Assembly (NCBI GenBank): GCA_947625905.1
Contig: CANQQJ010000004.1
Span: 1 to 64,000, forward strand
Length of the DNA: 64,000 bases
Origin: an uncultured Clostridia bacterium
GTDB taxonomy: Bacteria > Bacillota > Clostridia > Monoglobales > Monoglobaceae
Reading direction: 5' to 3'
A model generated the notes under the pieces. It saw only the letters and a list, made by a program, of their open reading frames with translations. It was not told the DNA's origin and ran no database searches. How positions within the stretch are numbered: position 1 is the stretch's first letter; each line of letters opens with the position of its first letter. Positions 1 through 9,111 of this stretch are shown here, one piece after another. Both the position numbers and the translations under genes were made by a program.

Positions 1-505
1 AAGGAAAAGCGTGGGTCTACGGTGACGCCGAGGTCTCGGTAACGCCGAGGTCTACGGTGACGCCGAGGTCTACGGTAACGCCGAGGTCTACGGTGACGCC
101 GAGGTCTACGGTGACGCCAAGGTCTGGGGTGACGCCAAGGTCTACGGTGACGCCAAGGTCTACGGTGACGCCAAGGTCTACGGTGACGCCAAGGTCTGGG
201 GTAACGCCGAGGTCTGGGGTAACGCCGACATTTCAAGAGAATCCGATTATATCTGTATTAAAGGTTTAGGTTCGGAATATCGCGTCACTACCGCTTTCTG
301 TGACAAAAAACGCGGGGTTGCTGTAAAATGCGGCTGTTTCTTCGGAAGTTTGTCTGAATTTATCGCTAAAGTAAAAGAAACTCACGGTGATAGCAAATTC
401 GCTAAAGAATACCTTGCGTTTGTAGAGATTATAGAAATTCATTTTTACGGTGTGGTTCACAAGTACATTAATGAAGTTGCGGAGGCTACGAGAAGTGAAA
501 AATAA
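1..505 (+). pseudogene. Hexapeptide-repeat protein, 5' end outside window, frameshifted in the repeat
   Basis: About twelve tandem 18-bp units encode Y/W-G-D/N-A-K/E-V hexapeptides, the pattern of left-handed beta-helix proteins seen in many Clostridia phages. They are followed by a non-repeat domain of about 90 residues ending at the TAA at 503-505. The frame used from about position 3 (GKAWVYGDAEV) differs from the frame used after about position 37, because one unit near 33-40 is 17 bp long (tcggta where other units have tacggta). No ATG or GTG lies in the downstream frame, so the gene must start before the window and is either frameshifted or switchable. The downstream gene starts inside its 3' end. 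Function is unknown. Confidence 0.6.
18..230 (+). repeat. Tandem 18-bp repeat (hexapeptide coding)
   Basis: About twelve near-identical units of the type GGTGACGCCAAGGTCTAC are visible. Variation is mostly gac/aac, aag/gag and tac/tgg, which changes D/N, K/E and Y/W. One unit has lost a base, which breaks the frame. Confidence 0.85.
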
Positions 506-896
506 TTGTAGAATCTGTAAAAATTTCAACCGCGAAAATAATACTTGTAGCGAACTTGTTTACGCTAACCGCAGCGCAAGCGTTCGCGTTCATGCCGAAA
601 GCTGGGTCGAAAACCATGATATAGGTTTGGGCGAGCATTTGAGCAGTCGGGATATAGCCGAGGTTACAGAACTTCTGTACTGTGAACTTCCCGAACTCCG
701 CACTATTCAGAATAATAAATCTAAGATAAAAAGTGCATTTGCAGAAGTTTTAGAACAGTTTATAGACTTGACTCTTCGCCCTTATGTAGTTGATGAGGTT
801 CAGCGAAACTTGACCGATTTTGCCGAAACAGACACTACTCTTATGTCAGGCGGTATAATGGTTGACGATGATTTCTATTGTAATAAATTCTGGTAA
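495..896 (+). CDS. Small Cys-containing phage protein, unknown function
   Basis: GTG start at 495 was chosen because GGAG at 481-484 lies about 10 nt upstream; the frame is open further upstream but without a better site. The product is 133 aa. Its first residues hold a C-x2-C-x8-C pattern (NNCRICKNFNRENNTC) that could bind a metal. It overlaps the hexapeptide-repeat gene by 11 bp and precedes the nuclease-ATPase gene, so it belongs to the early replication operon. I do not recognise the family. Confidence 0.6.
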   Translation: MKNNCRICKNFNRENNTCSELVYANRSASVRVHAESWVENHDIGLGEHLSSRDIAEVTELLYCELPELRTIQNNKSKIKSAFAEVLEQFIDLTLRPYVVDEVQRNLTDFAETDTTLMSGGIMVDDDFYCNKFW

Positions 897-908
897 GGGG
901 GTAATATA

Positions 909-2534
909 ATGCTGTTGTCATATTCAAAAATATCCTTGTTTACTCAATGCCCGTATGCGTATAAACTTCGGTATGTTGATAAATACGATACAATTTTTGA
1001 TTGTGACCCGCAAAATCCGCTTGTGTTAGGTAAAGCAATACATACCGGTATTCAAGACGGGTTAGACGCGGCTTTGAACGAATACTACAATTCTTATCCT
1101 ATTATCACAGATTTACAAGTGAACGAGGAAATCAAACTTGAATATGCGCTAAACGAATTGCGAAAATTGTCATTATTTAATAATTTTCGCGGGAAACATG
1201 AAGCGGGTATTTTCACAAAAGATTTTATGGGGTTCATAGATTTACTTGAATGTGTAAATGACGATGAATACAACATCTATGATTTCAAGTATACAGGCAA
1301 AATAGAAAAATACTGCGACAGCCCGCAACTCCATTTATATAAATATTTTTTTGAAAAAGCTAATCCCGCAAAACGTATTAATAAAATGTATTATGTCGGC
1401 ATTGCAAAAACAGCTATACGACAAAAGAAAACAGAAGATTTGTACCAATTTAGGCAACGGCTTAATGAAGAATTGCAGAAGAAAGCAGAACAGGGTTTAT
1501 TAAGCCAAATAATAGAAGTAACTTATGACCCGGAAAAAGTAGCTGATTTTCTGCTTGAAAGCAAACAATGTATCGAAGCAAAAAATTATTCAAAAAATCC
1601 TTCAAAGCTATGTGATTGGTGCGAATATCAAAAATATTGCGAGAAAGGTGATATAACTATGATTTTACCAAAAAATGAACGTAGAACAAAGAAAATTGAC
1701 CTTTATCCCGATATGTGGATTTATGGCGATTCATACGTTGGAAAATCTACTTTTGTAGATGGACTTGAAGATTTATTGTTTATTAACACAGACGGAAACA
1801 CCGATAATACAACTTCACCGGTAGTGTCAATTAAAGATGACGTGGACGGCAGAAATAAAATTTTCGCATGGCAAAATTTTCTTGACACTCTGGACGAGCT
1901 TGAAAAGGGTTCCGATTTTAAGCGCGTCGCAATCGACCTTGTTGAAGATTTGTACGAGCATTGCCGGCTGTATATGTATGACAAATTAAAAATACAACAC
2001 GAGCAAGACGCAGGCTACGGCAAAGGTTGGGATATGGTGCGCACCGAATTTTTAAGCGCAATGAAACGTTTTAAGAATTTGGGTTATCAGATTATATTTA
2101 TATCCAAAGAAAGCGCAACAGAAGTTACCCTTAAAAACGGCGTTAAGTTTACCACATACGCGCCAAACATCAACGCCAAAATCGCAAATGTGCTTACGGG
2201 TATAGTTGATTTAACGCTGCGCGCCTATATGGACGACAAAGGACATTTTTTAAGCCTCGAAAAAAATGATAGTGTTTTTGGCGGCGGTCGATTTAACTTC
2301 AAAAATCCCAAATGTCAGCTTGAACTATCCGCATTTATGGCAGAGCTTAAACTCGCACAGGGCGGTAGTGTTGGAAGTTCGGAGACAAGCACAAAAAACG
2401 AGGCGAAACAGGCTGACCTTTCTGACGTGATTGATGATGAATCGGACAAGCCCACAGAATCTTTGCCGGAAACCAATACAGACGATACTAAACCGAAAAG
2501 ACGCGCCAGACGTTCACGCATTAAGGAAGATTAA
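909..2534 (+). CDS. RecB/Cas4-like PD-(D/E)XK nuclease fused to RecA/Sak4-like ATPase
   Basis: 541 aa with two domains. Residues 1-250 resemble the RecB/Cas4 nuclease family: QCPYAYKLRY near the N-terminus, an IYDFKYTGK catalytic-core motif around residue 120, and a closing CDWCEYQKYC cysteine cluster that would hold an Fe-S site together with an N-terminal Cys. Residues 251-541 resemble the phage nucleotide-binding (Sak4-type, RecA-fold) family, with Walker A G273-D-S-Y-V-G-K-S-T281 and a candidate Walker B strand VAIDLVEDLYE. The C-terminal tail is acidic then basic. These domains are usually separate adjacent genes in related phages. Here the frame is continuous, but an in-frame ATG at 1659 with AAAGGTG before it could also give the ATPase alone. 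The likely role is phage recombination and replication, next to the DUF669 gene. Confidence 0.8.
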   Translation: MLLSYSKISLFTQCPYAYKLRYVDKYDTIFDCDPQNPLVLGKAIHTGIQDGLDAALNEYYNSYPIITDLQVNEEIKLEYALNELRKLSLFNNFRGKHEAGIFTKDFMGFIDLLECVNDDEYNIYDFKYTGKIEKYCDSPQLHLYKYFFEKANPAKRINKMYYVGIAKTAIRQKKTEDLYQFRQRLNEELQKKAEQGLLSQIIEVTYDPEKVADFLLESKQCIEAKNYSKNPSKLCDWCEYQKYCEKGDITMILPKNERRTKKIDLYPDMWIYGDSYVGKSTFVDGLEDLLFINTDGNTDNTTSPVVSIKDDVDGRNKIFAWQNFLDTLDELEKGSDFKRVAIDLVEDLYEHCRLYMYDKLKIQHEQDAGYGKGWDMVRTEFLSAMKRFKNLGYQIIFISKESATEVTLKNGVKFTTYAPNINAKIANVLTGIVDLTLRAYMDDKGHFLSLEKNDSVFGGGRFNFKNPKCQLELSAFMAELKLAQGGSVGSSETSTKNEAKQADLSDVIDDESDKPTESLPETNTDDTKPKRRARRSRIKED

Positions 2535-2566
2535 TATTATAAAATTTAAATAAGGAGATAAATATT

Positions 2567-3028
2567 ATGGCTATAGATTTTTCAAAATTTGACAAAATGT
2601 ACAATTCAGAGCAACTCGCTAAAGATGTTGAAGAAGTTGCTAAAAACGGTGGTACAGGCACTTATGAAGATGTACCGGAAGGACTTTACGCAGTTGCAAT
2701 TGAGAAAATGGAACTTACCGAAAGCAGAAAGGGCGACCCGATGTTATCCGTGTGGTTTAAAATCCGCGACGGCAAATTTAAAGGTTCGTACATATTTATG
2801 AATCAGGTTATCACGCGTGATTTTCAAATACATATCGTCAATGAGTTTCTGCGTAGTCTCGACAGCGGTGTTGATGAAATCAAATTTGTAAATTATTCGC
2901 AATACAATCAGCTTATCCTTGATATTGCCGAAGCAATTGACTCTGATAACCTCAGTTATGATTTGCGCTACGGCAAAAATGCCAAGGGCTATTCAACCTT
3001 TGAGATTGAATCAGTTTATGATGACTAA
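2567..3028 (+). CDS. DUF669-family phage protein (probable ssDNA-binding partner)
   Basis: 153 aa starting MAIDFSKFDKMYNSEQ with an AAGGAG-like site just upstream. The layout PEGLYAVAIEKMELTESRKGDPMLSVWFKI matches the DUF669 family, which sits beside Sak4/RecA-like ATPase genes in Firmicutes phages and is thought to bind single-stranded DNA. It follows the nuclease-ATPase gene directly and is closed by a hairpin at 3038-3062. Confidence 0.8.
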   Translation: MAIDFSKFDKMYNSEQLAKDVEEVAKNGGTGTYEDVPEGLYAVAIEKMELTESRKGDPMLSVWFKIRDGKFKGSYIFMNQVITRDFQIHIVNEFLRSLDSGVDEIKFVNYSQYNQLILDIAEAIDSDNLSYDLRYGKNAKGYSTFEIESVYDD

Positions 3029-3037
3029 TCTATACAA

Positions 3038-3062
3038 AGGGCGGCGTTTATTCCGCCGCCCT
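3038..3062 (+). terminator. GC-rich hairpin after the DUF669 gene
   Basis: A perfect 9-bp stem AGGGCGGCG/CGCCGCCCT with a 7-nt loop. No strong T-run follows, so it may be a partial terminator or an RNA-stabilising hairpin inside the early operon. Confidence 0.5.
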
Positions 3063-3088
3063 AATTCTTATAGACAAGGGTAATAAGA

Positions 3089-3805
3089 ATGAGAAATAAC
3101 GTTAAATTATACAATAAGGATTGCCGAGAGTGTTTTGAAGCAATAGATAATGGTAATGTGGATTTGATTGTTACCGACCCACCATATAAAATAACAAGTA
3201 GAGGTAATTCCGGCACAACTGGCGGTATGCTCCGCAAAAACATAAGTATGAAAGGTCAAGCCTTTAAATATAACTGTATTAATGTTACCGAATACGCCTC
3301 AGAGCTTTACAGAATTCTGAAAGACGGCGGGCATTTATATATTATGACTAACCATATAAATTTGATTAATATGCTGAATACATTTACAGACGCGGGTTTT
3401 CACTTTATTAAGTCTTTAATTTGGGATAAAGGTAATAAGATTGTAGGACGTTTTTATATGTCGCAATTTGAGTATATCTTATTTTTCCGAAAAGGTAAAG
3501 GAGTTCGTATTAACAATTGTGGTACAAGCGATATTTTATCAGTTCCAAACAAAAAGATGAAGAGTGCGGACGGTAAAAATCTTCATGACACGGAAAAACC
3601 CGTTGAGCTTATGCAGATACTTATTGAAAATTCCTCGCAAGTCGGCGATATAGTGTTTGACCCGTTTATGGGTATAGGCGCGACTGGTATAGCCGCGAAA
3701 CGCTTAAAAAGGCGCTTTATTGGTGCGGAGCTTGACGAGATTTATTTTAATATTGCAAAAGAGCGAATAGAGGGGGTAAACGATGAAAGCGAGGTGCAAA
3801 AATGA
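3089..3805 (+). CDS. DNA N4/N6-methyltransferase (beta-class order)
   Basis: 238 aa. The catalytic DPPY motif (TDPPYK, D30-P-P-Y33) precedes the SAM-binding DPFMGIGATG motif (from D191), which is the beta-class order of amino-methyltransferases (N6-adenine or N4-cytosine). No restriction gene is adjacent, so it is likely a solitary phage methylase that protects phage DNA or marks origins. Start ATG 3089 follows AAGGGTAATAAG. Its stop overlaps the start of the next gene (ATGA-type overlap), indicating translational coupling. Confidence 0.88.
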   Translation: MRNNVKLYNKDCRECFEAIDNGNVDLIVTDPPYKITSRGNSGTTGGMLRKNISMKGQAFKYNCINVTEYASELYRILKDGGHLYIMTNHINLINMLNTFTDAGFHFIKSLIWDKGNKIVGRFYMSQFEYILFFRKGKGVRINNCGTSDILSVPNKKMKSADGKNLHDTEKPVELMQILIENSSQVGDIVFDPFMGIGATGIAAKRLKRRFIGAELDEIYFNIAKERIEGVNDESEVQK

Positions 3806-4170
3806 CTTTTACGTTAAAAACGGCAGTAGATAACTTTCGTAAACAATGGGATTGGATAGCTGATGAAACACTACAGCGGAAACGGAAAGTTGCGAAAAGC
3901 GAGTATTTTGTTGCGCATGGTATTTCAAATATTCCATTAATGGAGTGTTATTTATGTGAGTTTAGTACGGGGTGTGATGTCTGCCCTGTTAAATGGGGTG
4001 GTAAACTCAATTTTTGCATTAACAGAAATGCAAACTTGGATAACAAGGGGCTTTTGGCGCAATGGAAATATACCAAAAATTACAAAAAAGCAGCGCGTCT
4101 GGCGCGAAAGATTGCGAACTTACCGTTGAAGAAAAAATACAGAGAGGAGTACGAAAATGCGATTGATTGA
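3802..4170 (+). CDS. Cys-rich phage protein, unknown function
   Basis: 122 aa, basic at the C-terminus. A cluster CYLCEFSTGCDVCP plus a later Cys (NFCINRN) suggests zinc binding. It overlaps the methyltransferase by 4 bp and the next gene by 14 bp, so it is part of the same early transcript. I do not recognise the family. Confidence 0.65.
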   Translation: MTFTLKTAVDNFRKQWDWIADETLQRKRKVAKSEYFVAHGISNIPLMECYLCEFSTGCDVCPVKWGGKLNFCINRNANLDNKGLLAQWKYTKNYKKAARLARKIANLPLKKKYREEYENAID

Positions 4171-4477
4171 CGCGGACAAGTTAAGAGAACATTGGCTTGA
4201 AAACGGTCGAAATGAAAAAATTTACGATACAAATGATTTTTTGAATTCCATTGACGAGCAAGAGACTGTTGACGCGGAATCCGTGAGGTACGGCAAATGG
4301 GTTTTTGTAGAACCCGGCGCAGTATGGTGTTCTGAATGTGGCATGGATAGCTCGTTGTGCGATGCCGAGACAACAGATGAAACTAAAAGGCGAATTGCCA
4401 ACGGAGAAACACCTAATTATTGTCCAAACTGTGGCGCGAAAATGGATTTAGGTGTGAATTATGAAAGGGAGCAATAA
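4157..4477 (+). CDS. Small zinc-ribbon phage protein
   Basis: 106 aa. It begins MRLIDADKL, an N-terminus shared by many small Firmicutes phage proteins, and has two Cys pairs: CSECG and, near the C-terminus, YCPNCGAKMD. These pairs make a zinc ribbon likely. It lies between the Cys-rich gene and the DNA polymerase with 3-nt spacing to the polymerase start. The specific role is unknown. Confidence 0.65.
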   Translation: MRLIDADKLREHWLENGRNEKIYDTNDFLNSIDEQETVDAESVRYGKWVFVEPGAVWCSECGMDSSLCDAETTDETKRRIANGETPNYCPNCGAKMDLGVNYEREQ

Positions 4478-4480
4478 ACA

Positions 4481-6310
4481 ATGTTAAATTTCTATGATTT
4501 TGAGGTATTTAAATATGATTGGTTGGTTGTAATAGCTAATCCTATCGAAAAGACCGAAAAGGTAATTGTTAATGACAAAAAAGCGTTAGAAGAATATTAT
4601 AACGCTCATAGCGCACAAATTTTCGTTGGCTACAACAGCCGAAATTACGACCAATACATCATGAAAGCTATACTTTGCGGATTCAATCCTAAAGAAATGA
4701 ATGATTACATAATTGTTAAAAAACAACGTGGCTATACTTTTAGCCGATTGCTTAATAAATTTCCTTTAAACAATTATGACGTTTTTAAATATGCAACGGA
4801 CCACGGATTAAAAACACATGAAGGTTTTATGGGTAACAATATTAAAGAAACTTCTGTACCTTTTGATATAGACAGAAAATTGACTAAAGCGGAGCTTGAC
4901 GAAGTAATAAAATATTGTACACACGATGTATCACAAACTATGGAAGTTTTTATGCACCGTAAAAGTGAATTTGACGCTAAGTTTGAACTTATTAAAATGT
5001 TCAAATTACCGCTATCATACATAGGTAAAACAGACGCACAACTTACAGCAATAATTCTTGGCGCACGTAAACAAGAACGTGATGATGAATTTGATTTTGA
5101 ATTACCGGAGACATTACAAGTCAAAAAATATCAATACGTAGTTGATTGGTTCAAATCCGCTAAAGCTGATTGCACCAAAGAAATGAAAGAAAAATATGCG
5201 GCTGCCAAACGGGAATATGATGTCGAAACATCTATGCTCCATAGACATAAACTACGTGCCACAATGGAAAAATACGACTGGACAAATAAAGAAGCGTGGT
5301 CTAAATATTTTTATGACCGCTCTTTAGAAACTACAATAGCCGGAGTTCCCCACACTTTCGGTTGGGGTGGGATTCATGGGGCAAAACTCAAATATAGCGA
5401 TTCCGGCTTTTTTGTAAACATGGACGTAAATTCTTATTATCCTTCGTTAATGATATGTTACAATTGGTTATCACGCAATGTATCTGACCCGACTAAATTT
5501 AAAGAGATTTATGACAACCGAATTGCTTATAAGGCAGCCAAGAACCCGCGCCAAGCACCTTTGAAGCTGATTCTTAATACAACATTTGGTGCAAGCAAAG
5601 ATAAATTTAACCAACTGTACGACCCGCGCCAAGCAAATAATATATGTGTTGGTGGACAACTTTTATTGCTTGATTTAATTGAAAAAATAGAGCCTTATTG
5701 TGATATTGTTCAATCCAATACAGACGGTATTCTTGTAAAGATTGATAATCAAAACAATATTGATATTATAGATGATATTGTATATGACTTCGAGCAGCGT
5801 ACCGGTATGACTTTTGGGTTTGATGTATACCGTAAAGTGTTTCAAAAGGACGTAAATAATTATGTTATCGTAGACAAACATGGTCACTATAAATCCAAAG
5901 GTGCATATGTAAAAAAGTTGTCTGAACTTGATAATGATTTACCCATAATAAATACAGCAATGATTGAATTAATGCTGCACGGCACACCGCCGGAAGTTAC
6001 TATAAATAAGTGCGACGATTTAAAACAGTTCCAAAAAATTGTGCATTTAAGTGATAAATATGGTATTTCACTTCATAACGGCAAAAAATTATCAGATAAA
6101 ACTTTTCGGGTTTTTGCGAGCGTTGATATTGATGACGGTGCTATATATAAACAAAAGCAGGGTAAAAATCCCGAAAAATACGCTAATACCTCTGAGCATT
6201 GTTTTATTGATAATGGTGATGTAAATAATAAATCAATTCCCGAATTGCTTGACCGACAATGGTATATTGATTTGGCAAAAAAACGTTTAGCGCAATTTGG
6301 TATTTTATAA
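4481..6310 (+). CDS. Family B-type phage DNA polymerase
   Basis: 609 aa. The N-terminal 3'-5' exonuclease shows YDFEVF (D6, E8), GYNSRNYDQYIM and a later YCTHDVSQT motif. The polymerase domain shows motif A DVNSYYPSLM (D315), motif B KLILNTTFG (K362) and motif C NTDGI (D415). The protein is compact compared with cellular family B enzymes and has no uracil-reading N-domain that I can see. It follows the zinc-ribbon gene and precedes the primase-helicase, so it copies the phage genome during replication. Confidence 0.85.
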   Translation: MLNFYDFEVFKYDWLVVIANPIEKTEKVIVNDKKALEEYYNAHSAQIFVGYNSRNYDQYIMKAILCGFNPKEMNDYIIVKKQRGYTFSRLLNKFPLNNYDVFKYATDHGLKTHEGFMGNNIKETSVPFDIDRKLTKAELDEVIKYCTHDVSQTMEVFMHRKSEFDAKFELIKMFKLPLSYIGKTDAQLTAIILGARKQERDDEFDFELPETLQVKKYQYVVDWFKSAKADCTKEMKEKYAAAKREYDVETSMLHRHKLRATMEKYDWTNKEAWSKYFYDRSLETTIAGVPHTFGWGGIHGAKLKYSDSGFFVNMDVNSYYPSLMICYNWLSRNVSDPTKFKEIYDNRIAYKAAKNPRQAPLKLILNTTFGASKDKFNQLYDPRQANNICVGGQLLLLDLIEKIEPYCDIVQSNTDGILVKIDNQNNIDIIDDIVYDFEQRTGMTFGFDVYRKVFQKDVNNYVIVDKHGHYKSKGAYVKKLSELDNDLPIINTAMIELMLHGTPPEVTINKCDDLKQFQKIVHLSDKYGISLHNGKKLSDKTFRVFASVDIDDGAIYKQKQGKNPEKYANTSEHCFIDNGDVNNKSIPELLDRQWYIDLAKKRLAQFGIL

Positions 6311-6330
6311 ACTATTAAGGAGCCTATATA

Positions 6331-8232
6331 ATGAGAGAATTATACAAAGGATATATTTTAACAAACGGTAAAAAACCGAAAGAAGCTATCGAAGGAAGAA
6401 CAGAATTTAAAACTTATGAGGACGTAAAAGCCGCTCCGGAATACGCCGGAATGTTGGCTGATGATGTCGTTCTGATTGATGTTGATGATTTAAAGCAATC
6501 AGAAATACTTTTGAAAATCGTTGAAGATGAGCAGTTAGATTGTCGTGTATATGAAACTAAACGCGGTATGCACTTTGTATTTCTGAATGACGGTATTAAG
6601 AAATGCGGAACCAAAGTAAAACTTGCTTGCGGTATCAAAGCAGATATTAAAGTTGGCGGCAAAAATACCTATGAGGTCTTAAAAATTGACGGCATGAAAA
6701 GGGTTGTAATATACGACATAAACGATGATGAGGACTACGAAAAGCCGCTCCCGAAATATTTATTGCCGGTTAGGTCTAAATATAATTTTGTCGGCATGAC
6801 AGATAATGACGGCAGAAATTCAGCCTTATACAGTTATATTTTGACCTTGAAATCCAACGGATTTTCAAACGATGAGGCGCGTAATACAATAACAATCATA
6901 AATAAATATATTTTTGCGGAACCGCTTGACGATGACGAATTAAATACAATCTTGCGTGACGAATCTTTCCCGGAAGAAACTTTTTATGACGGTAAAAAAT
7001 TCATGCACGAAAAATTTGCACAGTATCTTGTAAATAACAATCATATTGTGCGCATGGACGATAGATTACATATATATCAAGACGGCATATATAAAGACGG
7101 TTCTTTATTTCTTGAACGGGCTATAATTGGGTATATACCAAATACCAAATCAGCTATGCGCACAGAAATCATTAAATATGTCGAATTACAAGTTTTAGAT
7201 AATATAAAGCCCTCAGACGCTAATTTTATCGGATTTAAGAACGGCATATACAATGTTGCAAACAATTCATTACAAGCATTTTCGCCCGATATTATTCTGA
7301 CAAATCAGATACCGCACAATTATAACCCTGCTGCATATTCCGAAGCAGCGGACAAAGTTCTTGACAAGTTAGCTTGCGGGGATAATAAAATTCGGCTGTT
7401 GCTTGAAGAATGTATAGGATATTGCTTTTATCGGCGAAATGAACTCCGAAAGGCATTTATCTTGATTGGCGATAAATCCAACGGCAAATCTACATACTTA
7501 GACATGATTAACTTTGTATTAGGTGAAAATAATATTGCAACACTTGATATATCTGAATTAGACAAAGAATACAACACGGCTGAACTTTATGGAAAATTAG
7601 CAAATATCGGTGATGACATATGCGATGATTTTATTAAAAATCCAGCAATATTAAAAAAAGTAATATCGGGTGATACCTTAAAAGCCCGGCATATATACGA
7701 AAAACCTTTTTCGTTTAAAAATTATGCCAAAATGCTGTTTTCAGCTAACACTATACCGCGAATTAAAGATAAGACCGGAGCCGTATTAGACCGACTGATT
7801 ATAGTACCGTTTAATGCCACATTCAGCGCAGATGACCCGGATTATGACCCGTATATAAAATACAAGCTTCACACCGAAGAAACAGCAGAATATTTAATTA
7901 AACTCGGTATCGAAGGACTAAAGCGCGTTTTGGAAAATCGCGGTTTTACTGTGTCCGAAAGGGTTAGCAATGAGTTAAAAGAATACGAGCTAAGTAATAA
8001 TCCGATTTTGCAATTTTTCAACGAGATTGACGAAAACGAGATATTGAATGAACCGACCAAAGATGTTTACAGAAAATATAATGCGTTCTGCATAACAAAC
8101 GGTTATAAGCCAATTAGCAATATTGAATTTTCGCGGCAAGTAACAAAACATTACGGATATGGCACAAAGCCAAAACGTGTACAAGGACAATTATGTAGAG
8201 TTTTTGTAAAAAAGGAGCTACAAAATGAATGA
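6331..8232 (+). CDS. Phage primase-helicase (prim-pol-like plus D5/SF3-type helicase)
   Basis: 633 aa. The N-terminus has an acidic IDVDD pair (D50, D52) and a later RGMHFVF His motif, typical of archaeo-eukaryotic primase folds. The C-terminal half is a P4/D5-type superfamily 3 helicase: Walker A GDKSNGKST (from G380), an acidic Walker B-like IGDDICDDF, and sensor-like SANTIPRIKD followed by DRLIIVPF. It directly follows the polymerase and probably primes and unwinds at the phage origin. It overlaps the next gene by 8 bp. Confidence 0.88.
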   Translation: MRELYKGYILTNGKKPKEAIEGRTEFKTYEDVKAAPEYAGMLADDVVLIDVDDLKQSEILLKIVEDEQLDCRVYETKRGMHFVFLNDGIKKCGTKVKLACGIKADIKVGGKNTYEVLKIDGMKRVVIYDINDDEDYEKPLPKYLLPVRSKYNFVGMTDNDGRNSALYSYILTLKSNGFSNDEARNTITIINKYIFAEPLDDDELNTILRDESFPEETFYDGKKFMHEKFAQYLVNNNHIVRMDDRLHIYQDGIYKDGSLFLERAIIGYIPNTKSAMRTEIIKYVELQVLDNIKPSDANFIGFKNGIYNVANNSLQAFSPDIILTNQIPHNYNPAAYSEAADKVLDKLACGDNKIRLLLEECIGYCFYRRNELRKAFILIGDKSNGKSTYLDMINFVLGENNIATLDISELDKEYNTAELYGKLANIGDDICDDFIKNPAILKKVISGDTLKARHIYEKPFSFKNYAKMLFSANTIPRIKDKTGAVLDRLIIVPFNATFSADDPDYDPYIKYKLHTEETAEYLIKLGIEGLKRVLENRGFTVSERVSNELKEYELSNNPILQFFNEIDENEILNEPTKDVYRKYNAFCITNGYKPISNIEFSRQVTKHYGYGTKPKRVQGQLCRVFVKKELQNE

Positions 8233-8419
8233 ATATATAAAAAATTCAAGTGGGTACATAGATACAACGGCGGGTAAAGCATTAAGTCATATTGATTATG
8301 AAGAACGGCATAGAAAGCACTTAATTAACACTTTAAAACACGTCGCGCGATTATCCGGATATACAATTATAAATCGTATCATGCTTGAAGATAATAAAAC
8401 CGGTCAAATTTACCATTAA
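8225..8419 (+). CDS. Small phage protein, unknown function
   Basis: 64 aa, charged, with no recognised domain. It is translationally coupled to the primase-helicase (8-bp overlap; AAAAAGGAG lies within the end of that gene). Confidence 0.55.
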   Translation: MNEYIKNSSGYIDTTAGKALSHIDYEERHRKHLINTLKHVARLSGYTIINRIMLEDNKTGQIYH

Positions 8420-8436
8420 CGAAAGGGGGTGTTAAT

Positions 8437-8538
8437 ATGTTTATAAATCCTATTCTTATTGGTGTTATCGGTACTATTTTGGTTGAGCTTATAGGCTTGA
8501 TTGCGTTAGGTCTGATGACAAACCATAAAAAGAAATAA
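8437..8538 (+). CDS. 33-aa single-span membrane peptide
   Basis: A short frame starting at ATG 8437 with a strong GAAAGGGGGTG site. It encodes one hydrophobic helix (about residues 3-27: NPILIGVIGTILVELIGLIA and onward) and a basic NHKKK tail. Its stop codon lies inside the following terminator stem. It is the last gene of the early operon. Similar tiny membrane peptides end early phage operons; function unknown. Confidence 0.6.
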   Translation: MFINPILIGVIGTILVELIGLIALGLMTNHKKK

Positions 8539-8562
8539 GCCGAATTTCCGGCTTATTTCTTT
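8529..8562. terminator. Bidirectional terminator between convergent operons
   Basis: A 14-bp perfect stem AAAGAAATAAGCCG / CGGCTTATTTCTTT with a 6-nt loop and A/T-rich flanks on both sides. It separates the plus-strand early operon from the minus-strand genes. Confidence 0.85.
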
Positions 8563-9094
8563 AGATTTTATGAAAACCTTTCGGCAGCCCGGTTTTACGG
8601 ACGGGTAAAACAACACATTCATTTCCGTCATTATTTTTTGCCCAGATTCCGGCACAATTTAACCAATTCCCGCCTGTGCATATATTTGTACATAATCGGG
8701 TTTCATTTACATCGCCAAGTATTTCATACATCATCAATAATTTTTTTACATTTATAGGAAAAATATTTTTACCAAACGAATACAATACTTGCTCATTGCG
8801 TTTCATTCCGTTTTGTTTTAATTCGCGAATCACGCTTTTAATCTCTTTTGCTGTGGGCAATTCAACAGAAATATCATACATATAATATGCGCCATTAAAT
8901 AACCTGATTGTTTGTAATAATTCGTTGGCACTTGAAATTTCAATACTTTCCGTGTTAATCGGTGTAGTAATTTTAAATCCAATATAGCCGTCCGTTATGT
9001 ATATTATATCATTAAAATTACATTTAATTAATTTATGTTCAGTTTTGCTTGTTCGCTTATTTAATCTGTTTAATGCTGTTTCGATATTAATCAT
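8561..9094 (-). CDS. Hypothetical phage protein
   Basis: 177 aa from ATG 9094, chosen over a TTG two codons upstream because GAAAGGG lies about 9 nt before the ATG. The N-terminus MINIETALNRLNKR suggests a helical start, with mixed alpha/beta content beyond. No family recognised. It is the last gene of the small minus-strand operon that starts at the operator region near 10.18 kb. Confidence 0.55.
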   Translation of the reverse strand: MINIETALNRLNKRTSKTEHKLIKCNFNDIIYITDGYIGFKITTPINTESIEISSANELLQTIRLFNGAYYMYDISVELPTAKEIKSVIRELKQNGMKRNEQVLYSFGKNIFPINVKKLLMMYEILGDVNETRLCTNICTGGNWLNCAGIWAKNNDGNECVVLPVRKTGLPKGFHKI

Positions 9095-9111
9095 TTTCAA
9101 TTTCCCTTTCT

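Noticed and set aside
18-230. CRISPR array
   Set aside because: Units are contiguous 18-mers without spacers and encode a regular hexapeptide.
57-269. 70-aa T-P-R-S-T-V repeat protein
   Set aside because: It is the second open frame of the 18-bp repeat; the hexapeptide frame matches a known fold and continues into a non-repeat domain.
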